Shown: positions 22,676-32,655 of the stretch, piece by piece | How the letters are laid out: each line of letters starts with the position of its first letter | Position numbering within the stretch: the stretch's first letter is position 1 | Assembly: GCF_001949145.1 (NCBI RefSeq) | Contig: NW_019091546.1 | Span: 1 to 35,382, forward strand | Origin: Acanthaster planci | Taxonomy: Eukaryota; Echinodermata; Asteroidea; Valvatida; Acanthasteridae | Length of the DNA stretch: 35,382 nucleotides | Direction of reading: 5' to 3' | Notes under the pieces: model-generated | What the model was told of the DNA's origin: nothing | What the model saw: only the letters and a program-made list of their open reading frames with translations | Databases searched by the model: none | Position numbers and translations under genes: made by a program

Positions 22676-22835
22676 ATTCTTGCCAGTCCAGAGACAAAGT
22701 AGCAGGGTCCCAGTCAGAGCAACATAAAGACACAAAAGCGGCGGAACAGAACAAACCAAAAGGAGCAACAACTTCCGAGGCGCAGACTCAATTAAAAGGG
22801 AAGGATCTTAAAACTGATGGACCTCAGGCTCTCCA
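22676..22835 (+). CDS. Polar linker exon before UBL 2
   Basis: Acceptor TTTATGTTACCAG, phase 1 entry. The coding frame runs DSCQSRDKVAGSQSEQHKD, then a Lys/Gln/Thr-rich stretch, to DGPQAL. A donor GTAAAA at 22836 gives a 160-base exon leaving in phase 2, which is the phase the UBL 2 exon needs. Without that splice the frame ends at TAA 22837. The segment is hydrophilic and probably disordered, joining DEATH 2 to UBL 2. Confidence 0.55.
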
Positions 22836-23013
22836 GTAAAATATGGCATTGTTCTGACCTTATCAAATGCAATCATTGTGAACACTTCATGTAATATTCC
22901 CTTCGAATGATTTGCAGTTACTTTGATTTAGTTCTTCCCGAAAGCTTTTTCAGAAATGATTCCTTCACTTTAGAATGTATCACCCGAACTGAATGTTAGA
23001 ATTTCATTTTCAG

Positions 23014-23197
23014 ATATGTGAAACAGAAGTTGCAGATCTTTATCGGCAATCCCCTCCTTCGTGGACCGAGGACATTTTGTTTCCAACTGGATCCTGAGGC
23101 ATCCATCTCATCCTTGAAAAAATTAATACACAGGAAAATCGGTGTCCTGCCCCAGCATCAGTGTTTGTACATCATCAGAAATTGTCGTAACTTCCAG
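23014..23197 (+). CDS. Ubiquitin-like domain 2, first exon
   Basis: Acceptor TTTCATTTTCAG, phase 2 entry, phase 0 exit at donor GTAGAT, 184 bases. It reads KQKLQIFIGNPLLRGPRTFC, then FQLDPEASISSLKKLIHRK, then IGVLPQHQCLYIIRNCRNFQ. The ubiquitin pattern (strand 1 LQIF, helix I..LK..I..K, G(V/I).P..Q.L) is clear. Length and phases match UBL 1, and the two align residue by residue, so one is a tandem copy of the other. Confidence 0.75.
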
Positions 23198-23390
23198 GTA
23201 GATATAGGCCTACTTCTATTCTCCACGCACATGTTAGTTTGTAATCTTTATTTAGTGTTAGTAGAAATTCATATTTTTAATACTAAGACTGACAGAAGTA
23301 TCTTTGCTTGTTCAACGTAAACAGCGGACCATTGTCATTAGGAAATTTTATGTTATAGATGCCAGTTCTGCTCTTTTAACCTCTTGCCAG

Positions 23391-23490
23391 CTCTGTGACT
23401 TGCTAACACTGAGTGACTGCGGAATTCAACAGGACGAGAATGTTTTATTTCGTTTGTCAACTGACGGCTTACGCGGTGGTGGACCAAAAG
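23391..23490 (+). CDS. Ubiquitin-like domain 2, second exon with LRGGG end
   Basis: 100 bases, phase 0 in and phase 1 out, acceptor TAACCTCTTGCCAG and donor GTAACT. It encodes LCDLLTLSDCGIQQDENVLF, then RLSTDGLRGGGPK. The LRGG tail is the same as at the mature end of ubiquitin, here followed by G-P-K and then by a DEATH domain. UBL 1 has lost this tail. Whether the diGly is cleaved in vivo cannot be told. The Pro two residues after it may hinder cleavage. Confidence 0.75.
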
Positions 23491-24069
23491 GTAACTGATC
23501 AAACCACTTTCCAAGATGAAATTCGAATGACCGTCAATATGGCCGCCTGACATACCGTCCCGGTAGTATGGTCAGCCCAACTACTATGGTGAAACGAATA
23601 CTGACTCTCAAAAAATTTTGTTACCTTAACAAGATGCATTTTATAAAGTCTGTACATTGGTGTTGTCTTTTTGAAGAGCCCCCATACTTATCCGACAGAA
23701 GATTGGAGTGTTGCGATTGGAGTGTTGAACACATAGCTTTGGTCCTTCTCTTGTCTGAATAAACGTTTAACTTTCACTAAGACAGTAATTTACCGTCGAA
23801 CAATTTATTTCCATTTTAAAAATTAAAAGAAATTGTTCGACAACAATGCAATGAAATAAGAAAATGCAGAATTGAATATTGCCACTCCAGAAATGTTGTC
23901 GAAGTATCAAGTTCTGCTTTGTTGCATGATGTTGGACCACCTGTTTTCTTTAACAACAAGATTCGGGTCAGTATTCCTCATGTAATTTGTCCTATGTCTA
24001 AATTGAATAAAATAAAAGAAAGTGTCAAAAGATAGTTCTCTTATTTTGATTTGAAATACAAATGCCAAG
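23491..24069 (+). other. Intron between UBL 2 and DEATH exon 3
   Basis: Begins GTAACT. The acceptor is the weaker part, with AG at 24068-24069 and a pyrimidine run about 20 bases upstream. No gene recognised. Confidence 0.5.
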
Positions 24070-24318
24070 GTGATGACCAATTGCTGCGTGACCTGTCCTC
24101 TAAAGTTCAAGAATTCTGGATAGAACTCGCCAAAATTCTGGGAATTGAAGAATCAGAAATCAAGAACTTCCAAGATCTCATTGAAAGCGACAAAGAGCGT
24201 AGCCACCAGATGCTACTTTCCTGGTGGAGTAGGCAAGGAAACCGAGAAGCAGGGCTTGAGAAGCTGAGGGAGTCGTTGATATCCATCGGGCTTTTTGAGC
24301 AGGCTCTGTTGATACCAG
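24070..24318 (+). CDS. DEATH domain exon 3
   Basis: 249 bases, 83 codons, phase 1 on both sides. The domain reads LLRDLSSKVQEFWIELAKIL, then GIEESEIKNFQDLI, then SHQMLLSWWSRQGN, then LEKLRESLISIGLFEQALLI. It is a full DEATH fold with W in helix 2 and ML.WW in helix 5. The donor is GTGATG, which is weaker than the others. The exon completes the second UBL-DEATH module. The residue pattern is closest to DEATH exon 2, which fits duplication of a UBL-DEATH unit. Confidence 0.86.
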
Positions 24319-24665
24319 GTGATGAGCCTGTGTGAAATCTTTACGATTTTTTAAAGAAATACCTCTTCCTATGATAAACGTGTCCATTTCGATCGAGTTT
24401 GATCATTTGCGCGAAAGGTTTGTTGATTATTTAAAATAGATATTAAAACGTTTTGCTCCAGCCGAATGAACCCAGCAAATAACAAGCTCTCCAAGTTGAA
24501 TATGAGGACCCTCTCGTTTGAAAGATGCTTTCCTTCCAGAGAAATTGAAATATACTACGACTTGGCGTTCGATTAAATAATCCAGATGAATACATGAATA
24601 TGCAAGCTGGGTGATACATTCAATTAGGGGTAATATGCCAATTCTTTCATTGACTCATCTTTCAG
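24319..24665 (+). other. Intron after DEATH exon 3
   Basis: Ends TTGACTCATCTTTCAG, homologous to the acceptor region before 6846. Nothing else recognised. Confidence 0.5.
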
Positions 24666-24743
24666 AAACCTGTCAAGACGAAAGCTTAAAAACACCGTCA
24701 CCGATATCAAATGAGGGGGAAAGTCTGAAACAGGACCAGGCTG
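24666..24743 (+). pseudogene. Truncated copy of the block A linker exon (ETC type)
   Basis: After a conserved acceptor the frame reads ETCQDESLKTPSPISNEG and so on for 26 codons, homologous to the start of the exon at 6846. Similarity ends at GGTAATTTGG, and the frame meets TAA at 24755. The rest of the 633-base exon is missing. If the internal GTAATT at 24744 is used as a donor, the remaining 78 bases form a phase 1-1 mini-exon and the gene could still be intact. If not, this copy is dead. Confidence 0.5.
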
Positions 24744-24899
24744 GTAATTTGGGCTAATTTGAGTAAAAAGGGCTTGGGCAAAAAGGGCTTGGGCACTGAG
24801 GGCATTTGTAAATTATTTTGATTGGGAAGAAAAGTTTATTAGAAGTATTACGAAAAATTTCCAAACATGAAAATCTCTTGATTCTATAATTTTGCACAG

Positions 24900-25001
24900 G
24901 AAATAGACAGGATGCAATCAGTCAGACAAAAATGCAGCCAAAGCAGGCTGGAGAAGACGACTCGTTAACGGCGGTTGGCAGTGATGATCTCAAGGATGAC
25001 G
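24900..25001 (+). CDS. Short linker exon (GN.QDA type), block B copy
   Basis: Acceptor ATAATTTTGCACAG and donor GTATTA, 102 bases, 34 codons, phase 1 on both sides. The translation starts GNRQDAISQTKMQPKQAGED and ends acidic (SDDLKDD). It is paralogous to the exon at 10597, and the preceding intron sequence is also shared. Polar spacer with no domain. Confidence 0.5.
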
Positions 25002-25336
25002 GTATTACAACATTGCTTATTAATCTGACTTTTATAGTTGCTTTCATCAGGCAAGTCCACTAATCAAGATCAAGTTGCAGGCCTATAAGTTACTCCATCG
25101 TTGACGTTGAGCGATGTTTTTGTTCTTTGAGCTTGCAAATGGTCCACTTTTTATTTAGAATTATGTGATTGTTAATAGTGCAACTATTGCCCAAGCGTTT
25201 CCTTTTCATGAGATGAATGTCCGATAAAGGCTCTCGGGTACACCATGGAATCAATCTGTTTTGGAACCGGCGAGATGAATGTCAAAGGGTAAACATCTAT
25301 TTGATTCAGTAGTTATTTGTTGCACATATGGTGAAG
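25002..25336 (+). other. Intron before the Ser/Gly-rich exon
   Basis: Its last part matches the intron and exon start at 11059-11107, but the AG used there (GCACAG) is GCACAT here, so a new acceptor at 25335-25336 has to be assumed. Confidence 0.45.
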
Positions 25337-25768
25337 TGAACATAAGCGGGACGACAAAATTACCCCAGCAAAAGAAATTTGGACAAATCAAGTCCGCTTG
25401 TGATGCTGGTGTTACCACCGGGATGCCTGCAGGTCATATCACCCAAGCATATGGAGTTGTATCCGGGAGCGAAATTGAAACTCAGTCTTCTGCTGGCGCA
25501 GGTGGAAATGTGTCGGGGAGCAATTTTGGAACTCAGTCTTTGGGCGATGCTGGTGATGGCACAGGGCCGTCAGCAGGTCTGATCACTGGAGCATCAGGAG
25601 TTGTATCCAGGAGCGTCATTGATTCCAAGTCTGATGGTGACGCTGGCGATACTGGTGTTGCCACCGCGCAGTTAGTAGGTCAGATCACCCAAGCACCTGG
25701 AGATGCATTAAGGGGGGAGGTTAGCACTCAGCCCTCGTATACTTCCACCAAGCTGTCTACAAGCGCGA
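25337..25768 (+). CDS. Ser/Gly/Thr-rich repeat exon in the NACHT position
   Basis: 432 bases, 144 codons, phase 1 on both sides if the AG at 25335-25336 and donor GTAAGT at 25769 are used. The first 20 codons are homologous to the start of the NACHT exon at 11108 (PPKKQIGD against PQQKKFGQ). The rest is not NACHT but a degenerate repeat of roughly 30-45 residues, with recurring DAG...AG.IT.A.GVVSGS and TQS motifs (DAGVTTGMPAGHITQAYGVV; DAGDGTGPSAGLITGASGVV; DAGDTGVATAQLVGQITQAP). It is probably a disordered, phosphorylatable spacer. No enzyme or binding motif is visible. Confidence 0.55.
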
Positions 25769-26415
25769 GTAAGTAAGCATTGTTTTTAGTTCAGAGTGGA
25801 TATGTCTCTTCTCACGCTGTGTTTTTATTGGCAAGAGTATGATTTCAAAGCATCTTCAATTGTAATTAAAGATTTTACTCTATCAACAGCAAGAACAGGA
25901 ATATAAGTGGAGAGACCCGTGCCTGCAAAAAGGGTGGACTCAATTGCTCCCCATATCTGCATGACGTAGCTAACTTCATTTGTTGTTTGCATGCACACGC
26001 ATCAGGTTTTCATAGTGGTTCACCTCTGTACGTCCTGCGCAAGATGGTCACTTACCTTTTACTAGGGTTACTAAAAATACTGGATGTTTATGCAATTGCT
26101 CCCTCCATTATTTGGAAATTTAGCTGTAGCTTACACTGCCTGGGTTGAAATTACAAGTAACCTTTCCTCTAATGTATGGATAACTAGACTATGATACAAC
26201 ACAGATTGGAAAAGTTTCTGCGGGTGAAAGCATAAGCGGCTATATATGGTGAGGCTGATAACTCACGTTTTCGTTTCTGTAATTACTGTTTGACTTAACA
26301 TGACGCGTACACGAGGAAATAGCACAGTCTACTTAGGAAATTTCAGTTGTACGGTAAAATAAAGAAGAGATCTTGTACTTCAGAGCTGGGACATTCTTTG
26401 TAATATCTCTTGCAG
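25769..26415 (+). other. Intron between repeat exon and DEATH exon 4
   Basis: Begins GTAAGT and ends ATATCTCTTGCAG. No other feature recognised. Confidence 0.5.
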
Positions 26416-26685
26416 TACCTGCTTTCAAATTAAGTGAGCAGATCATGCTTGAGCTCGCAGAAGAGCTTGGTCCACAGTGGGAAAAGCTGGCTATACAGCT
26501 TGGATTTACAAGTGGTGTTATTGAAGGATTCAAAAGCGACAACCAAACGACGGTCGTTATGCAAGGCTACAAAATGCTCGTAGCATGGATGCAAAAGCAA
26601 GACGATGATACTGAACAACAAATTAAGAGGTTATGTGCAGCTCTTACGAAAGCGGGGAGAGTGGATTTGACTAAAACTCTGCAGG
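26416..26685 (+). CDS. DEATH domain exon 4
   Basis: 270 bases, 90 codons, phase 1 on both sides, with strong acceptor TCTCTTGCAG and donor GTAAGT. The domain reads IMLELAEELGPQWEKLAIQL, then GFTSGVIEGFKSDN, then GYKMLVAWMQKQ, then IKRLCAALTKAGRVDLTKTL. DEATH landmarks are present: W in helix 2, LA..LG, I..F, and ML..W. The next recognisable exon is the TRADD-N-like one at 32248, in the same phase, repeating the DEATH then TRADD-N order of block A. Confidence 0.86.
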
Positions 26686-29490
26686 GTAAGTGATGTCTTC
26701 TATTAGTTTATTGATAAGAGTTACAAGTTAAACTAGAGAGAAGTGTTTGTAAACAAGTACAAACACAGAGCTGTTTCGGGACTGTTACACCCACAAAATA
26801 AGTATTGGCAATTGTGATGAAAAAACCTCAGACTATGAGAGAGTAAAAATGAACAATTTAGTATTCTGGACGTGACATATACCCCCGAAAAAGTTTCATT
26901 TATAATCAGTTTCAACCAATGCAATTGGATGTCAACTTCAGAAGATAATCTAATATGACTTGTCACGGGATATTATTCTCACAATTGAGAGTTTGCTTTG
27001 TACTTTGTGGAGCTTCTCACAATAGCTTAAAAAATATAATACTTACTTCAAGATAACATATACGACTTTTTCGACTGTTGAAGTCATCACGAGTGGATGT
27101 GATACCAGTTACAAGAATTGTATTTCTTTAATGTCACGTGACTTGTCACCAGATGAGATCAGAATCAAATCAGATCAATTTGGGTCTAAAACCCTTCCAT
27201 TTCCAGCCACACACAAAGTTTAAACCTCATCGGACCTGTACTTTTCGAGGTTTGAAGAGATCCCCTTTAATGTCACGTGACTTGTCTCCTGATGACGTCA
27301 TCATCACTAAATATGCTCAATATTTGCCTAAAGCACTACTTCTCCAGGATATAAGCAGGGTTTCAACTCAGCACTAACACCGACAGACTCATTCCGTAAA
27401 AAAAAACTTAATGGCTTTTACCACTTTTAAACAATAAGCCTACTTCTGGTTTAAACCACATATTATATATCCTAGAACTTGCTGGAAACCGAATGGCGGC
27501 CACGGTTGATTGATTTCATATGGGTTTTTATTCGAAATTTGATAATAAATTACGTGATGACGTCATCATGACATCATGACATAAATATTTATTTATTTAT
27601 TAATATATATATATTTTTTTTTTTCAATAAAATTATTTTTCAGAGGTTGGACAGTCTTTGTTGTACATAACACTCAGTAGCCTTCAGCTTGTGACAATCA
27701 AATGGCTCACAAAGCTGTGTAATAGAACAGTCCATTTTGGCTACCTACCTGGTGGCGTCTCAATCCGGTAATCATTGCAGCTAATAGAACACTTTAAGCC
27801 ATGTGCCTTTGTTATTTGTCTTCATAGGTCGAGTCAATTCTTGCAGTATTTTCAATTATAATACAATCATTATTTTGGGGAGGGGGTTGGTTGTTAATTT
27901 CTTTCATGCAATTAAAGACTTGCTATGTAACTAAGGTCTGAATCTGTCAGTTACCTCCCTCTGATTGTGGATAATGGGGAGGGGTATTAATAGTGTCCAG
28001 CATTCTTAACTCTACCCAGAGCGGAAATTGGTGCTGCAGATTTGATCCAATTCTGTCCATTTATTTCCAACTTACGTATAGAGTATAGATTTACAAAGTC
28101 CATTCCATTTCAAAACAGTTTTGGTCAACATCGAACCTCTTTTAGAGCTCGGAAAACGGTAAAACTTAATTCCTTTCTATAGCTCCTGAAAGTTGACGCC
28201 CGGTAGCGCACCTGCGGGTCCCTTGGATAGTAACAATCATTTGTAAAGAGTTTAGAATTTCTAATTTTTTTGGTTCAGTTACTTCTTAAAAACTCCAACT
28301 CAGAAAAGGGGTTTCGGAAAATGTTTTTTAGTATATCGATTTATAGAAACTGAAAAATTACCTGACCTAAATGAGTGATATCCTGTGAAAATTGACCCAT
28401 CACTTCCGAAAATCCTAAATACATAGAGAACAGTCCAATGCGGTGGTCTAAAAGGAACATTTATTATTTGAAATTTTATAGTGGTCTGTCAGTAAACGTC
28501 CAGTGAAAATCTTCGTTTACAAAAGATTCTAATATTTTATCTAACCTTTGCTTACAACTGAATGATGTCAACTCAACGGAATCCGGAACCCATCGACTGC
28601 AGGTGGGTAATCTTTGCATTGTTGTGCATTCTCTTTTTCACGTAAGCTTGAGGAGACCTAGGCACGATGTCGCAGGACGCAAGAGGTCGTTAGTAAAGTC
28701 CCACTTTTTACCCATCTCCAGGTGGCTTTTCCAAAATATTACTTCAAGAAGACGTAGGTAAAGTTCCAACATGATTGGGGGTTGTTTCTGATAAAAATCA
28801 TTCTTCCAGAAATCATCGAACGTGATTGGATGGCCTTATATAAAATCCCCATTGGCGGACCGCGCGAGGAAGCTTGCTGCGGGGGCCTTTTTACTTTCAG
28901 GCTCTATTGCTTATTGGTATTCATTCTGCTAAATATCAGTGTACCCTCTCTCAGTGATGTCGTCCCTTGATTTTGAACCTTGGCTTTAAGGCTGCCTCAA
29001 GGCTTGATTTTAGGGAATTGGCCTTAGCTTTAAGGCTTGAGAACAAGAGGGTTGCCTTTTAGGGATGTCTTGTATTTTTAGAGCCTTGCTCTTCAAGACC
29101 CTGTGATTTTTAGTTTTCCCATTAAATTAGTTTGAAATTTGCTGTTTTACCAACTTACATATAAACCGCCGGGTCAGTTTTGAGCTGTCTGCAAAGTCTG
29201 CAGTATTCAATTAATGTTAAACACACCTGAAATTTGTTCACATGTAGATTTCTAACATGAACTATGCAAAGCTATAGTCATTTTACATTTTACATTTTAT
29301 GTGTTATAATTGTGCTTGTGGCGACAAGGCCAGGGAGATTATTCTTAAGTTGCAACAGTGCATGTTTATGCAATACATGTAGATAAAACATCACTGATCT
29401 GTGTTGGAGATTGCTTATCGTCCTCTTAGTACACTGTCCCCTGGAAATGGTGTTTTTGCTAATTACAGTGTGGGTAAAATCATAACTTTC
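26686..29490. other. 2.8-kb stretch without a supported gene
   Basis: Either a long intron or a gap between genes. It holds the repeated CACGTG and TGACGTCA sites (27126-27568), an AT-rich simple tract at about 27585-27625, and degenerate CTTTAAGGCTTGAG repeats near 28980-29100. No coding exon recognised. Confidence 0.5.
27126..27568. promoter_or_regulatory. Cluster of CACGTG E-boxes and CRE-like palindromes
   Basis: A 22-base stretch containing TGTCACGTGACTTGTC occurs identically at 27126-27147 and 27265-27286. The perfect 14-base palindrome TGATGACGTCATCA occurs at 27290-27303 and again at 27555-27568. CACGTG is a bHLH site and TGACGTCA a CREB/ATF site by established knowledge. The cluster could be a regulatory element for the downstream TRADD-N exon or part of a repeat. 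No TATA box or start site is assigned. Confidence 0.3.
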
Positions 29491-30275
29491 TTTTCTTCAT
29501 GGTCTGATCCTGAGCACATCATCAACAGAATTCAGTTTCCTTGTCACTGTAGAGTTGTCAACTCCATCTCTGTAAATAAAAATAGTTTTATGGCAGCATG
29601 TCCCCCAAACTGTAACTCAAATGTAGCATTCACGTTCTCCCGAAATAATAATCAGAATTCTTTTCTTCTTGGTCTGATCCTGAGCACATCATCAACAGAA
29701 TTCAGTTTCCTTGTCACTGTAGAGTTGTCAACTCCATCTCTGTAAATAAAAATAGTTTTAAGGCAGCATGTCCCCCAAACTGTAACTCAAATGTAGCATT
29801 CACGTTCTCCCGAAATAATAATCAGAAACGGTATCAACAGACAGTGTTTCTGTTGCCGCTAAAAATTTTAGTTGAAGTTCATGCTATGATTCAGAGACAT
29901 ATTTAATTGTGCGGTACATAACTCTACTCAGCTCAGTGCAGTATCCTCATGCCATAGGCAATTTTCAGTGGTCTTATGAGATGTGTTAATCGGAGTAATC
30001 ACAGGTGCGTGATTGCTGCGTGTCTTAGAAAAGTAGCTGTCTTATATAATCATCTCCACAATGCATCATCGGTTTGAAGTAAAATTTTTAGTTCTGAAGA
30101 GATGACATTTTAAGTTTCAACTCGATACAAAAACAACTTGAGGCCTTGGCCTCAGCCTGGAGGGTTAAGCCTAGGCGTTAGTCTTAAGGCTTGAGGGTCA
30201 AAGTCTGGGCATTTGCCTTCGCTTTAAGGGTCAGAGCTTTGGCCTTGAGGATCAAAACCTTTGCTCCAAGACTCC
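28976..30275. repeat. Dispersed CTTTAAGGCTTGAG-type degenerate repeats
   Basis: Two patches, about 28976-29100 and 30139-30275, are built of variants of CTTTAAGGCTTGAG and TTGGCCT. The 170-bp tandem duplication lies between them. Units are too diverged to give a period. Non-coding. Confidence 0.4.
29491..29827. repeat. 170-bp tandem duplication, nearly identical
   Basis: 29491-29657 and 29661-29827 match at all but two positions (29499 against 29669, and 29591 against 29761), with a period of 170 bases. The open frame 29401-29745 only reads through it. The high identity implies a recent duplication or an assembly artefact. Confidence 0.85.
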
Positions 30276-31428
30276 CTCTCCTGAAGAGTTTGAAATATCT
30301 TAAAATTACTTCAAGTATTAAAATAATCATCTCGAAGAGGGGACCAAACAATTTTGATGTGGGGGAGGCGAGATAATCATTATAGGAAATATAATATTTC
30401 GATACCCGATCCCACTACCCACCGTTACTTATAAGCAAGGCCTGTACAGCAAAATAGCAATGCTCTAACTCTCACATACTCTCAAATGCAAAAACTATTT
30501 ATCGTATCCTACCACTGTTCATGCTGAAAAACATGGTTTAGTCACTTTAAAGCCAGGGCATCCCCTAGCCAGAAAAAAAATAAAAAAAAAAATCTAGCCA
30601 GCTTCCAGCCAACTCCCATAAGACTGTGTGCTAAGTGGCCTCTTATGTACAATATAATGAATTATTCGCACAAACAGTGCCTGGGCCAGGCAGGGGAAAG
30701 TTTCTTATCAGTGACAGATGTCTGGAACTTATCAGAGGCCTCTTTTGGCTGTCTTTGAAGTGTTATTTTGTTGGTGGTGGTGGGGGGGTGTTGTGGTGGT
30801 GTGGCTTGGCTGGCGCGTGGCGAGCCCCCCCCCTTCAAATCGGGATAGCTTGGGAAAACGGCCACCACTGTACTGTGATGTACTTTTGGTGGGTTTTAAA
30901 AGCTGTAGAGGATAGGGTACAACACCTGAAGTATTTGAAAATTTTTAGGAAGGACTGAGGGTGTTGAAACCCGAGAAATGATACAGCCTCTCTAAAAGAG
31001 CAGCTCCGGCAACCATGTAAAAATCGAAATAGGACGTGTCACAGGGCTAGCCTCACTTATAAATTGGCATACTGTATTGCATCATACGAAAATGTATTAG
31101 CGTCGCAGTTTTTTCAGGCTATTATGCTGCACAGGCCTCACTTATAGGTAGCAGTGGGTAGTCGGATCGGGTGTGATAACATACTTCATCTGCCCAGCTT
31201 TTATTGTTTTTAATGACTGTTACTGGCAAAGCTTAGATAATGGAATGCAAAACAATGCAGGATGAAGTGAAGGGTTTAAATAAAGGAATAAATGTATGCT
31301 TGTTCTGTCTTAAACGTTCCTGTAAGACAGGCCCAGGAGAATGGACGCGACTGATGTCAAAGCTGCAATATCAGTGTTCGTTCTTCTGATCAACGTCGTA
31401 AACGTTACTTAAAGTCTGGCCAAGCACG
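29828..31428. other. No supported gene
   Basis: Holds G/T-rich simple sequence (about 30769-30805) and an A-rich run near 30570-30590. The open frame 30635-30958 is driven by the GGT-rich tract and has no domain. Confidence 0.5.
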
Positions 31429-32160
31429 TATTTATTCCCATTCATAAAATTCCTTCAGAGATAAATATATTCAGTAAAAAAGTCAACGTTATGATAGATT
31501 TCCAATGGTTTGGTGTGAAATTTTACTTTCATTTTCCCGTACACCCCCATTTTATGGTACACTCCTTTAAAAGTGTACAATACTATCCCCTTCGGTGAAC
31601 TTCGCGCGCACGTCGCGTGCACACAGACTCCTGCCCATTCGGAACCGAATAAACTTTCTTGTATCCATGTTCCAGCTCTTCTCAGGGGGCATTATCAAAT
31701 GTTAATACACGGTCACGTGACGCTTTTCGACTAATAAGAATACAACAACTGTCTCAGGTCTTTATGACGTGTGAGTTAAATACGTGCTAGGCCGGTATTA
31801 AATATGCCTTTAATGTGGCTCGGCAATTGGTCGCGTCCATTCACCTGAGCCTTTCCTGACCGTTAATTTAAGACAAACCAAGCACATTTTTATTCCCATT
31901 CACAAGTACCTAGTTATTCAGAGTCGAAACAATTCAATTCATGATAGATTTCCTACGGTTTTGTAATAAAGAATTCACTTTAATTTTCCCGAACACCCCC
32001 GTCCATTGCAGGGTATATTCCTTGTGTAAACTGTCCAAAGGAAACTGCATAATGCTGCCTCGGACACAGACTCTTGTCCAATAGAGATCAATGTGCCAAA
32101 GTTTCTTTTTAACGCAGCGAGCATTATCATATCTCAGCTGGCATTATCAAATGTTAATGG
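31429..32160. repeat. Old, diverged tandem duplication of about 460 bp
   Basis: 31429-31555 (TTATTCCCATTCA, ATGATAGATTTCC, ATTTTCCCG.ACACCCCC) recurs in the same order at 31888-32010. CACAGACTC at 31621 and GGCATTATCAAATGTTAAT at 31688 recur at 32065 and 32140. The spacing is about 450-460 bases. It ends about 90 bases before the TRADD-N exon 2 acceptor. Non-coding. Confidence 0.6.
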
Positions 32161-32247
32161 CACTCGCTCTAATCCGGATGCCCATACTCTGTTTTGTTGG
32201 TATCCTAATGTAGAAATACTTCTGATGCTGTGACATATCTTTTTCAG

Positions 32248-32655
32248 TGTTCCCAGGGATGCAGATAGAGACGGACTTGCTAAAGAACGGGATGAAGAGC
32301 CGCACCATGACTCTTCTTTTCCGAGAATTAGTGAAAGACTTACTATCAACATGTGGAGAATCGTACGTGATGCATGAATTTTTTGCTGCCCTCAAGCTAT
32401 GGGACCTGGAGCTTGAAGATGTGACATACAAATCTGTCGTATTTGTCATTCGCATCAAGACCCGCGTTGGGTTGGAAAAGCTTTGGGCTATGTACACCAC
32501 TGGAGAACTGGCAAAGAAGTTGACAGAGATTTTTGTCACGGATGACCTGACAACAGAAGACAAGTCTGACTTGTCCATCCAAGTGACTATACCGGAGAAA
32601 GACTACGAACAATGTTGCCGATTCTTTGAAGAACTGGATAATGCCACACATGAAG
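32248..32655 (+). CDS. TRADD-like N-terminal domain exon 2
   Basis: Acceptor TATCTTTTTCAG, donor GTAATT, 408 bases, 136 codons, phase 1 on both sides. It reads TMTLLFRELVKDLLSTCGES, then KSVVFVIRIKTRVGLEKLW, then AMYTTGELAKKLTEIFVTDD, then IQVTIPEKDYEQCCRFFEEL. The central half aligns closely with the exon at 9897 (LW..YTTGELAKKL.E.F.TD), while the N-terminal quarter is more divergent. As in block A, a DEATH exon is the preceding domain exon. It could belong to the block B gene across a 5.5-kb intron, or begin another gene. Confidence 0.65.

Noticed and set aside
30635-30958. 107-codon frame with a Gly/Trp-rich middle
   Set aside because: Produced by the GGT/G-rich simple tract at about 30770-30805.
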